A stretch of 23,178 nt of DNA, taken from NCBI GenBank assembly GCA_964401685.1, contig CAYNZH010000029.1, positions 1 to 23,178 of the forward strand, written 5' to 3'. Under the pieces are notes generated by a model. It was not told the DNA's origin, did no database searches, and saw nothing but the letters and a program-made list of their open reading frames with translations. The number at the start of each line of letters is the position of its first letter. Position 1 is the stretch's first letter. Positions 8,301 to 15,336 of this stretch are shown piece after piece. The position numbers and the translations under genes are program-made. This DNA is from DASRQK01 sp964401685. Lineage in GTDB: Bacteria > Bacteroidota > Bacteroidia > Sphingobacteriales > Sphingobacteriaceae.

Positions 8301-8308
8301 CAATGATA
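8301..8308 (-). promoter_or_regulatory. Candidate -7 promoter element (TATCATTG) for dnaN
   Basis: Read on the minus strand this is TATCATTG, one mismatch from TAnnTTTG, 26 nt before the dnaN ATG. It is the best match in the divergent dnaN/yqgF spacer on that strand. Confidence 0.3.
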
Positions 8309-8333
8309 AGGAAAAGTTTTGGAATTTAAATTA

Positions 8334-8341
8334 TACCTTTG
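8334..8341 (+). promoter_or_regulatory. -7 promoter element (TACCTTTG) for yqgF-ybeY
   Basis: A perfect TAnnTTTG on the plus strand, 24 nt before the yqgF ATG. It implies a leader of about 20 nt. Confidence 0.6.
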
Positions 8342-8365
8342 ATATTTTATAGGAATAATTGACTA

Positions 8366-8782
8366 ATGCGAATACTGGCCTTTGACTACGGGACCAAGAG
8401 AATAGGGGTGGCCACTACGGATCCGCTCCAGATCATTGCGACGGGCTTGACTACGGTGCATCCTGAAAAGATCTGGATTTTCCTGAAAGACTATATGCAA
8501 CAGGAGGAGGTGGGCGAATTTGTGGTGGGGATGCCCGTACAAATGGATGGGACGCCTTCGGTGACAGCTCAGCACGTGGTCGGTTTTGTCCGAAAACTCG
8601 AGCGCGAATATCCTCAAGTCCCGGTTCACCTGATGGATGAGAGATTTACATCTAAAATGGCCCTGGCCAGCCTGAGAGATAACGGCGTCAAGTTGCGCAA
8701 TCGAGACAAGGGGCTGGTGGACGAAGTTTCAGCGACTATAATCTTACAATCGTATTTGGAAAAAAGATCCCTGCAATCCTAG
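8366..8782 (+). CDS. ruvX/yqgF: RuvX/YqgF-type RNase H-fold nuclease (putative pre-16S rRNA nuclease / Holliday junction resolvase)
   Basis: The family has an RNase H-like fold and is linked to 16S rRNA 5' end processing in E. coli and to Holliday-junction resolution in other bacteria. The 138-residue product has the hallmark LAFDYGTKRIGVATTD (residues 4-19, with the metal-binding D7). It also has the VVGMPVQMDG block, the DERFTS motif and the terminal DEVSATIILQSYL with acidic residues. It lies 6 nt upstream of ybeY; if the rRNA role applies, the pair would be a two-gene rRNA-maturation unit. Confidence 0.93.
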   Translation: MRILAFDYGTKRIGVATTDPLQIIATGLTTVHPEKIWIFLKDYMQQEEVGEFVVGMPVQMDGTPSVTAQHVVGFVRKLEREYPQVPVHLMDERFTSKMALASLRDNGVKLRNRDKGLVDEVSATIILQSYLEKRSLQS

Positions 8783-8788
8783 AGCGCT

Positions 8789-9238
8789 ATGGCAAAACTG
8801 AATTTTTTTACGGAAGAAACGGATTTTACTGTGCCCAACAAGATGGCATTGCGCGCATGGATCAATGATGCTGCACGTGCAGAGGGATTTTCAGTCAAAG
8901 AGTTGAATTTTATTTTCTGCAGCGATGCGTATTTGTTGGAAATAAACCAGCAATACTTGGACCACGATACCCTTACGGACATCATCACGTTTGATCACAG
9001 TGAGCAGGAAGGTAGGCTGCATGGGGATATTTTCATCAGCATAGACCGGGTCACTGAAAATGCGCAGGGCTATGGGGTTTCTGTGGTCGAGGAATTGCAC
9101 CGGGTGATGATACACGGTGTCATGCATCTATGTGGGTACGCTGACCATGAGCCTGCTGAAAAACGAAGAATGACCGAGAAGGAGGATCAGTACCTTCGGG
9201 TGCGAGAGAGTCGTCTAAAAACGCCGCGCCCGAACTAA
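8789..9238 (+). CDS. ybeY: Endoribonuclease YbeY, rRNA maturation factor
   Basis: YbeY is a zinc-dependent single-strand endoribonuclease involved in 16S rRNA 3' maturation and ribosome quality control. The 149-residue product carries LTDIITFDH (62-70) and the metal motif region IHGVMHLCGYADHEP (108-122). H109 and H113 are the first two ligands. The third histidine (H120) is one residue further along than in the textbook H-x3-H-x5-H pattern because of an extra Ala in GYADH. It is cotranscribed with yqgF and converges on ndk with only 21 bp between the stops. Confidence 0.94.
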   Translation: MAKLNFFTEETDFTVPNKMALRAWINDAARAEGFSVKELNFIFCSDAYLLEINQQYLDHDTLTDIITFDHSEQEGRLHGDIFISIDRVTENAQGYGVSVVEELHRVMIHGVMHLCGYADHEPAEKRRMTEKEDQYLRVRESRLKTPRPN

Positions 9239-9259
9239 TCAGGCACGGCACTTGTTTTT

Positions 9260-9679
9260 TTAGAAACGCTCTAGTTGTGAAAAGAAGAAATTTCCTTCGA
9301 TTTCGGCGTTTTCGTCGGAGTCGGACCCGTGAACAGCGTTTGCGTCAATAGATTTTGCGTATTTCTGACGGATAGTACCCTCCTCGGCTTTGCTCGGATC
9401 CGTAGCACCTATCAATTTGCGGAAATCTTCCACTGCATTGTCTTTCTCAAGAATCGCTGCGACAATAGGACCAGAAGTCATAAACTGCACGAGCTCGCCG
9501 TAAAAAGGACGCTCCTTGTGGACGGCATAAAACGCACCTGCGGTTTTTTCATCTAACTGTAAATATTTCATCGCGATGATTTTAAAACCATCCGAAGTAA
9601 TGTCATTTAAAATTGCACCGATGTGGCCGTTTTTGACTGCATCGGGCTTGATCATTGTGAAAGTTCTGTTCGTAGCCAT
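9260..9679 (-). CDS. ndk: Nucleoside diphosphate kinase
   Basis: Ndk transfers the gamma phosphate of ATP to NDPs through a phosphohistidine intermediate, balancing (d)NTP pools. The 139-residue product shows TFTMIKPDAV (residues 6-15, K11) and the active-site NAVHGSDSDENA (114-125) with catalytic H117. The length is that of the standard bacterial enzyme. It has its own consensus promoter 17 nt before the ATG and is divergent from ispH; it converges on ybeY without an evident terminator. Confidence 0.98.
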   Translation of the reverse strand: MATNRTFTMIKPDAVKNGHIGAILNDITSDGFKIIAMKYLQLDEKTAGAFYAVHKERPFYGELVQFMTSGPIVAAILEKDNAVEDFRKLIGATDPSKAEEGTIRQKYAKSIDANAVHGSDSDENAEIEGNFFFSQLERF

Positions 9680-9696
9680 TTATTCCAAATTTTTTG

Positions 9697-9704
9697 CAAA
9701 AGTA
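9697..9704 (-). promoter_or_regulatory. -7 promoter element (TACTTTTG) for ndk
   Basis: A perfect TAnnTTTG on the minus strand, 17 nt before the ndk ATG. It fits a short, SD-free leader of about 12 nt. Confidence 0.65.
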
Positions 9705-9744
9705 GGTTTTTTTAGTGGATAATGAAAAGAACCTGAATAATTTG

Positions 9745-9752
9745 TATCTTTG
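9745..9752 (+). promoter_or_regulatory. -7 promoter element (TATCTTTG) for ispH
   Basis: A perfect TAnnTTTG on the plus strand whose last G is 1 nt before the ATG at 9754 and 7 nt before the in-frame ATG at 9760. Transcription would then begin at or near the second ATG, giving a leaderless mRNA. Confidence 0.6.
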
Positions 9753-9753
9753 T

Positions 9754-10608
9754 ATGACTATGGCGCTCGATTTAAATATTAGCATCGATCAGGATTCAGG
9801 CTTTTGTTTTGGCGTTGTCTATGCGATCGATATGGCCGAGGAAATTCTGGAGCAGGACGGCTATCTGTACTGCCTGGGTGATATTGTGCACAACGATGAG
9901 GAAGTAGCCCGCTTAAAGGCCAAGGGATTGCGCATCATCAATCATGAACAGTTACAGGATCTCAGAAACGAAAAAGTGCTGATCCGTGCCCATGGGGAGG
10001 CCCCTGAGACGTACAGATTGGCCCTGGAAAATAGTATCACCCTCATCGACGCTTCCTGCCCCGTAGTGCTAAAATTGCAAAATCGCATCAAGTCGTCCCA
10101 CGACAAAGACGAAAATATACTCATTTTTGGAAAGCATGGCCATGCCGAAGTGATCGGGTTGCAGGGTCAGACCAATGGAGAAGCGCTGGTCTTCCAGGAT
10201 ATTTCAGAGCTGGATGACGCGCAACTTCCAGAAAAATTTACCCTTTACAGCCAAACCACAAAGAGCACCGATACTTTTTATCAGATCAAAGATCAACTCA
10301 TCAATAAGGGCTATGATGTGACTGCCCACGACACGATCTGCAGGCAGGTATCCAATCGCTATGACGATCTGGGGGCATTTGCCCAAAAATATGATAAAAT
10401 TGTATTTGTTTCCGGCAAAAAATCATCCAACGGGCGCGTACTTTATGAAGTATGTAAGCAGGCCAATCCGCACAGCTACTTTGTGTCCGATGTGAGTGAG
10501 CTGGACGCCTCATGGTTCCAGGCGGGCGAATCCGTCGGCATCTGCGGAGCCACCTCCACTCCGCTTTGGCTCATGGAGCGGGTACGGCAGGAATTGAATG
10601 CGCTCTAA
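9754..10608 (+). CDS. ispH: 4-hydroxy-3-methylbut-2-enyl diphosphate reductase
   Basis: IspH is the [4Fe-4S] enzyme that makes IPP and DMAPP in the last step of the MEP isoprenoid pathway. Numbered from ATG 9760, the three cluster cysteines are C16 (GFCFGV), C100 (DASCPVV) and C194 (DTICRQV). The substrate histidines are H78 (RAHGE) and H128 (GHAEVIG), and the S-S-N block at 222-224 is present. The frame opens at GTG 9715, but that start would place the promoter inside the gene. ATG 9754 or, given the -7 element position, ATG 9760 is more likely (284 or 282 residues). Bacteroidota versions share the shortened C-terminus. Confidence 0.94.
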   Translation: MTMALDLNISIDQDSGFCFGVVYAIDMAEEILEQDGYLYCLGDIVHNDEEVARLKAKGLRIINHEQLQDLRNEKVLIRAHGEAPETYRLALENSITLIDASCPVVLKLQNRIKSSHDKDENILIFGKHGHAEVIGLQGQTNGEALVFQDISELDDAQLPEKFTLYSQTTKSTDTFYQIKDQLINKGYDVTAHDTICRQVSNRYDDLGAFAQKYDKIVFVSGKKSSNGRVLYEVCKQANPHSYFVSDVSELDASWFQAGESVGICGATSTPLWLMERVRQELNAL

Positions 10609-10685
10609 GATCATTTTCAAGTCATTTTTGCGTTCAAAATGAGGCATATCACGCTAATGAGAAGTAAAGTTCACGCCAAATTCAT

Positions 10686-10693
10686 TATTTTTG
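10686..10693 (+). promoter_or_regulatory. -7 promoter element (TATTTTTG) for hemH
   Basis: A perfect TAnnTTTG ending 6 nt before the hemH ATG at 10700. It covers a possible upstream TTG start (10691), which argues that the ATG is the true start and that the mRNA is leaderless or nearly so. Confidence 0.55.
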
Positions 10694-10699
10694 CAGGCT

Positions 10700-11758
10700 A
10701 TGAATAGGACAAAGAAGGGCATTTTATTGGTCAATCTGGGGACTCCCGATGAGCCCACTGTTCCCGCAGTAAGACGGTATTTGACGCAGTTTCTGATGGA
10801 CGGTCGGGTGATGGATCTGCCATTTCTGAGAAGATTATTGCTCGTGCGGGGTATTATCATTCCGGCGAGAGTCAAAAATTCGACCTCTTTGTATAAAGAG
10901 ATCTGGGATCAGACCAATGGATCGCCACTTATGTATTATACGCTAGCGCAGCAAAGCCTGCTTCAGGACGCTCTGGGTGAGGACTACCATGTCGAAATAG
11001 CCATGCGGTACCAAAATCCCTCTATCGCTTCCGCGCTGGAAAATCTCCGGAACAGGGGAGTGAGCAGCATCAGGGTGATTTCACTTTTTCCGCAGTATGC
11101 CTCGGCCACAACAGGGTCAATCATCCAAGAGGTGATGGACATCATGCGTACCTGGTCGACCCACCCAGCTATATCGTTTCTTGATCAGTTTTATGAAAAT
11201 GATCTGATGACCGACGTGTTTGCAGAGAATGCCAGAGAGCACCTGAGCGACGGCTACGATCATTGCCTTTTCAGCTATCATGGATTGCCTGTGCGACAAT
11301 TGAATTCGGTGGAGCCGGGTGCGGAAAAACACGATTGTGAGCGAGCGGGCTGCAGGGAGCGTATCACCCATGCCAATAAATTTTGTTATGTAGCCCAATG
11401 TTATGCCACTACCCGTGCTATCGCTGGCAAACTGGAGCTGGATCCGTCACAGATCACGACTTGTTTTCAGTCCCGACTGGGGAAAACTCCCTGGATACAG
11501 CCTTATACAAGCGATACGCTGGAGAAAATGGCTGCGCAAGGTAAAAAGAGATTGCTGGTCTTTAGCCCTGCCTTTGTTGCTGATTGCCTGGAGACTATAC
11601 ATGAGATCGGAATCGAGTACAACGAGGATTACCAAAAGCTGGGAGGCGAACATGTGCAGCTGGTTGAAAGCCTCAATACGCATCCCAAATGGATAGAAGC
11701 CCTAAAGCAAATGTCCTTGGATCTGCCCGTTCAAGACACCGCCCCGCTGGCCAACTAA
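10700..11758 (+). CDS. hemH: Ferrochelatase (protoporphyrin ferro-lyase)
   Basis: HemH inserts iron into the tetrapyrrole at the end of heme synthesis. The 352-residue product starts KKGILLVNLGTPDEPT (5-20) and has SLFPQYASATTGS (128-140). The metal-binding/proton-accepting histidine is H194 in FSYHGLP and the conserved glutamate is E298 in CLETIHEIG. A cysteine-rich segment (C213, C218, C229, C234) lies where several ferrochelatases have extra cysteines; whether it binds metal or an Fe-S cluster is unknown. I chose ATG 10700 over TTG 10691 because the -7 element overlaps the latter. It is followed after 24 nt by the phosphoesterase gene. Confidence 0.96.
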   Translation: MNRTKKGILLVNLGTPDEPTVPAVRRYLTQFLMDGRVMDLPFLRRLLLVRGIIIPARVKNSTSLYKEIWDQTNGSPLMYYTLAQQSLLQDALGEDYHVEIAMRYQNPSIASALENLRNRGVSSIRVISLFPQYASATTGSIIQEVMDIMRTWSTHPAISFLDQFYENDLMTDVFAENAREHLSDGYDHCLFSYHGLPVRQLNSVEPGAEKHDCERAGCRERITHANKFCYVAQCYATTRAIAGKLELDPSQITTCFQSRLGKTPWIQPYTSDTLEKMAAQGKKRLLVFSPAFVADCLETIHEIGIEYNEDYQKLGGEHVQLVESLNTHPKWIEALKQMSLDLPVQDTAPLAN

Positions 11759-11782
11759 TTTACTTATTATCACAAGGCACAT

Positions 11783-13060
11783 ATGCTTCTTTTCAATAGC
11801 ATTTTACTACTACTTTTAGATTTTTACATTTATAAAGCACTGCGGGCGACTAAACTAAAGTTTGTTCACAGGCCGGCGTTTCCGCGGATCTGGTGGGCTT
11901 ATAGCTTGCTTCTTATCGCCGCGGTCTTTGTCAGTATTTATACCAACATCCCCTTGTTTTTGCGCTCCATAATTTTGGTCGCATTCTTTCTGACTTTTAT
12001 TTCGAAGTTTATTTTCACCCTGATCCTGATCTTCGATGACCTGCGCAGGGGTGGTGTATGGCTGGGTAGAGTCCTGTTTCCCCGGAGAAAACCTGCGGAA
12101 GATTTGGAAGCGCCCTTGCCGGAGCGTCCGGATAAAGGGATCACCCGATCGGAATTTTTGCTCAAATCGGGGATAGTGGTCGCCTCCATTCCTTTGATCC
12201 CCCTGTCCTGGGGAATGATTTCAGGAGCGTATGACTACAGAATCAGGCGCCAGGTGGTCTATCTTCCCCGCCTGCCCCAGGCATTTGATGGAATCAGGAT
12301 AGGACAGATTTCTGACGTGCACTCCGGAAGTTTTTATAACAAAAAGGCGGTTTTAGGGGGTGTAGAAATGCTTATGGGCGAAAAACCCGACGTGGTATTT
12401 TTCACGGGAGACCTGGTAAATAATCTGGCCACCGAGATGCGTGACTACCAGGATATATTTGCCAGGATCAAAGCCCCGCTGGGTGTTTACTCCGTTTTGG
12501 GCAACCACGACTACGGACACTACCACTTTGGTCCGGATCCTTCGCCGGAAAAGGAAAAGAACCTGCGGGATATCAAAGATGTGCATCGCATCATGGGTTG
12601 GGACCTGCTGCTCAATGAAAGTCGTTCGCTGAAAGTCGACAATGAGCAAATAGGCATTTTGGGCGTAGAAAACTGGGGAGCAGGCCGCTTTCCCAAGTAC
12701 GGTGATCTGTCCGAAACACTCAAAGGAACGGAAGAATTTCCCGTCAAATTGTTGCTATCCCATGATCCTTCCCATTGGCGGGAGCAGATAATTCCGCAGA
12801 CGGATATAGACCTTACTTTTGCGGGGCATACGCACGGAATGCAATTTGGGGTGCGGGGCAAACATCTTCAGTGGAGCCCTGTCCAGTATATTTACCGCGA
12901 ATGGGCTGGGCTATACAGGCAAGATCATCAGCAACTGTATGTCAACACAGGTTTCGGCTTTCTTGGATACCCGGGCCGGGTGGGTATAGTGCCCGAAATC
13001 ACTATTATAGAGCTAAAAAGAGGAGAGGATCCAAAGTTTTCAGGAATAATCCCTGCCTAG
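11783..13060 (+). CDS. Membrane-anchored metallophosphoesterase (YkuE/calcineurin-like)
   Basis: The 425-residue protein begins with three hydrophobic segments (about 3-20, 37-54 and 58-85). A linker and a further hydrophobic stretch (129-148) after a TRSEFLLKSG motif follow. The calcineurin-like dimetal phosphoesterase domain comes next: GQISDVHSG (D178, H180), FFTGDLVNN (D210), LGNHDYG (N241, H242), SHDPSHW and FAGHTHGMQFG. The family includes enzymes that hydrolyse lipid-linked phosphates such as UDP-diacylglucosamine or phosphatidylglycerol phosphate, but the substrate here is unknown. It sits 24 nt after hemH, so cotranscription is likely. Confidence 0.9.
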   Translation: MLLFNSILLLLLDFYIYKALRATKLKFVHRPAFPRIWWAYSLLLIAAVFVSIYTNIPLFLRSIILVAFFLTFISKFIFTLILIFDDLRRGGVWLGRVLFPRRKPAEDLEAPLPERPDKGITRSEFLLKSGIVVASIPLIPLSWGMISGAYDYRIRRQVVYLPRLPQAFDGIRIGQISDVHSGSFYNKKAVLGGVEMLMGEKPDVVFFTGDLVNNLATEMRDYQDIFARIKAPLGVYSVLGNHDYGHYHFGPDPSPEKEKNLRDIKDVHRIMGWDLLLNESRSLKVDNEQIGILGVENWGAGRFPKYGDLSETLKGTEEFPVKLLLSHDPSHWREQIIPQTDIDLTFAGHTHGMQFGVRGKHLQWSPVQYIYREWAGLYRQDHQQLYVNTGFGFLGYPGRVGIVPEITIIELKRGEDPKFSGIIPA

Positions 13061-13116
13061 CGTAACATTTTCCAGTCCTGGGTGTCTAATTTATTAGAAC
13101 AATCAGATGAGATCCT

Positions 13117-14516
13117 ATGGCTGCGAAAATGTCCTATATAGAAAATGTAAAACTGTCCCTGCAATCCATCAGCAGCAACAAGTTGCGGACGTCGCTTACA
13201 GCCCTAATGGTCGCCATCGGAATAACCGCGCTGGTGGGCATTCTGACCTCTATCGATGCGATCAAGAACAGCGTGACGGATTCCTTTTCTGCAATGGGAT
13301 CCAATTCTTTCAACATCAGAAATCGGGGGATCAATGTGCAGATAGGGGGAAGTGGTACGCGCCCGCGGAGTTTTCCGCCTATCAGCTACAATCAAGCGCG
13401 GCAGTTTAAAGACAAATACGATTTTCCGGGGTTGGTCTCCATCAGCGCCTTTGCGACGCGCGGTGCGACAGCGACCTATAAAAGTGAGCAAACCAATCCC
13501 AATATCAACATCCTCGGGACGGACGAAAATTACCTGGAAACAGGAGGGCATACGCTTTCCTCGGGGCGGAATTTCTCTCAGAGGGAGGTCGAATTTGGGG
13601 GAAATGTCGCCATTATCGGAGGGGAAATAAAGACCAGACTTTTCAGCCAGGGAGATGATCCTGTGGGGCAGTATATCACGGTAGGACCCAATCGCTTTCT
13701 TGTTATAGGTGTGTTGGAGGAAAAGGGATCGAGTTCTGCTTTCGGTGGCGACAGAACGCTGATCATTCCCCTGACAAAGGCTCGCTCACTCATGGGAAGC
13801 CAACCNNNNNNNNNNNNNNNNNNNNNNNNNNNNNNNNNNNNNNNNNNNNNNNNNNNNNNNNNNNNNNNNNNNNNNNNNNNNNNNNNNNNNNNNNNNNNNN
13901 NNNNNACAGAACGCTGATCATTCCCCTGACAAAGGCTCGCTCACTCATGGGAAGCCAACCCTCGTACACGCTAACGGTGACCAGTACCCAACCTGATCAA
14001 ATGGATGCCGCGATCGGCGAAGCCACGATGCTTTTTAGAAATATCCGTAATCTCAGAGTCACCCAGGAAACAAATTTTGAAATCACCAAAAGTGACGCGG
14101 TCGTGCAGGTGATGCTTCAAAGTATGACCTATGTCACGCTGGGAGCAATAGTCATTGCAATCATTACCCTACTCGGTGCATCCACCGGTCTGATGAATAT
14201 TATGCTGGTTTCAGTCACTGAGAGAACGCGGGAGATCGGCCTGCGTAAGTCTGTGGGTGCGACTCCGCTGGTGATAAAAAGACAGTTTTTGACAGAAGCG
14301 GTCGTCATATGCCTCCTGGGTGGTCTCGGTGGTGTGTTTTTGGGGATTATCATCGGAAATCTCATCGCCCTGGCGCTCGGTGCTAGCTTTATTTTCCCCT
14401 TGGACTGGAGCATCCTCGGCCTGCTGGTGTGCGTGGGAGTCGGCATGATTTCTGGTTATTATCCCGCTTCTAAAGCCTCCGCCCTAGATCCTGTTGAAGC
14501 ATTGCGGTACGAATAG
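13117..14516 (+). CDS. MacB/FtsX-type ABC transporter permease, interrupted by an artificial assembly gap
   Basis: As printed, the frame runs into 100 Ns and then breaks. Removing the Ns and one copy of the 55-bp flanking duplication joins 13117-13805 to 13961-14516 in one frame of 1245 nt (414 residues), the normal size for this family. The joined protein has an N-terminal helix (about 23-45), a large periplasmic domain, and three C-terminal helices (about 287-313, 343-368, 380-398). It ends in YYPASKASALDPVEALRYE, typical of MacB/LolC/FtsX permeases. These permeases act with a LolD-like ATPase and often a membrane-fusion protein; neither is adjacent, so partner and substrate are unknown. 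ATG 13117 or 13129 could start it. Confidence 0.9.
13751..13805. repeat. 55-bp contig-end duplication, left copy
   Basis: The 55 bases from ACAGAACGCT to GGGAAGCCAACC end exactly where the N-run begins and recur without change at 13906-13960. This is best explained as two contigs sharing an unmerged end. Confidence 0.93.
13806..13905. other. Assembly scaffold gap, exactly 100 N
   Basis: A run of exactly 100 Ns, the conventional placeholder for a gap of unknown size. The identical 55 bp on both sides and restored reading frame indicate a true gap size of zero, with the contigs overlapping by 55 bp. Confidence 0.97.
13906..13960. repeat. 55-bp contig-end duplication, right copy
   Basis: Identical to 13751-13805 and starting at the first base after the N-run. 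Deleting 13806-13960 restores the permease gene. Confidence 0.93.
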
Positions 14517-14534
14517 GGCCAGAAAGGAAGTCAC

Positions 14535-14993
14535 ATGCGCGCAGTTATACAAAGAGTGTCAAAAGCCACCTGCACTGTCGACGGTCAGGTGGCCGGAAGT
14601 ATTGGAAGTGGCTTTCTCGTCTTGCTGGGGATCACGGACACGGACTCAGAGACTGATATTGCGTGGTTGAGCCAAAAAATCACGCAGCTACGGGTATTTG
14701 CCGATGATCAGGGTCTGATGAATAAGTCGCTCCTCGATACTGGCGGAGATATACTTTTGATCTCCCAATTTACGCTATTTGCACAAACCAAAAAGGGCAA
14801 TCGCCCGTCTTTCATTCGCGCTGCAAAACCTAATCATGCCATTGCTCTCTACGAATCATTTAAAGCTGCCTTGTCCCAACGCTTGGAAAAGGAGATTGAA
14901 TCTGGTATATTTGGAGCTGATATGAAGATAGAACTGGTCAATGATGGGCCAGTGACGATCATCATGGATACCGAAGACAAAGACAACCATTAG
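14535..14993 (+). CDS. dtd: D-aminoacyl-tRNA deacylase
   Basis: Dtd hydrolyses D-amino acids (and glycine mischarged on tRNA-Ala) from tRNA, protecting translation. The 152-residue product has MRAVIQRVSKATCTVDG at the N-terminus, the SQFTLFA motif (77-83) and NDGPVT (136-141) with the cross-subunit Gly-cisPro pair G138-P139. These are the two signature motifs of the canonical enzyme. It starts 18 nt after the permease stop behind an AAAGGAAG stretch and 5 nt before the MazG-type gene, so it is probably in one transcript with both. Confidence 0.96.
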   Translation: MRAVIQRVSKATCTVDGQVAGSIGSGFLVLLGITDTDSETDIAWLSQKITQLRVFADDQGLMNKSLLDTGGDILLISQFTLFAQTKKGNRPSFIRAAKPNHAIALYESFKAALSQRLEKEIESGIFGADMKIELVNDGPVTIIMDTEDKDNH

Positions 14994-14998
14994 AAACA

Positions 14999-15334
14999 AT
15001 GACGCTGAGTGAGGCCCAACAGCTGGTAGACAAGTGGATCAAATCTACAGGAGTTCGCTATTTCAACGAGCTCACCAACACGGCTATTCTGATGGAGGAA
15101 GTGGGTGAAGTGGCCAGGATCATGGCTCGCAAATACGGGGAGCAATCGTTCAAAAACAAGGAAAGCGAGGAGGACCTCGGTGATGAGCTTGCGGACGTAC
15201 TTTTCGTACTGATCTGCCTGGCCAACCAAACGGGCATAGATCTGACTGAAGCACTCCAGCAAAATCTGAATAAAAAAACTCAGCGCGACAAAACCCGCCA
15301 TCTCAACAATGAAAAACTAAAACAAACAAAATAA
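14999..15334 (+). CDS. MazG-type nucleoside triphosphate pyrophosphohydrolase
   Basis: The 111-residue all-alpha protein carries the metal-binding pattern of the MazG/all-alpha NTP-PPase superfamily: EEVGE (E33, E34, E37) and, 25 residues later, DELAD (E63, D66). Such small single-domain members hydrolyse (d)NTPs to NMPs and pyrophosphate and clean damaged or non-canonical nucleotides; the preferred substrate is not readable. It sits 5 nt after dtd and 2 nt before the asparaginase gene. The C-terminus is Lys/Asn/Gln-rich and probably disordered. Confidence 0.9.
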   Translation: MTLSEAQQLVDKWIKSTGVRYFNELTNTAILMEEVGEVARIMARKYGEQSFKNKESEEDLGDELADVLFVLICLANQTGIDLTEALQQNLNKKTQRDKTRHLNNEKLKQTK

Positions 15335-15336
15335 TT

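Noticed and set aside
10611..10642. Inverted repeat TCATTTTCAA...TTCAAAATGA after ispH as a terminator
   Set aside because: The stem has a mismatch and is AT-rich, and no T-tract follows, so it is too weak to call.
13947..14516. Separate short permease gene starting at ATG 13947
   Set aside because: This ATG lies within the duplicated 55 bp and codes for the internal MGSQP of the full permease. It is a gap artefact, not a start.
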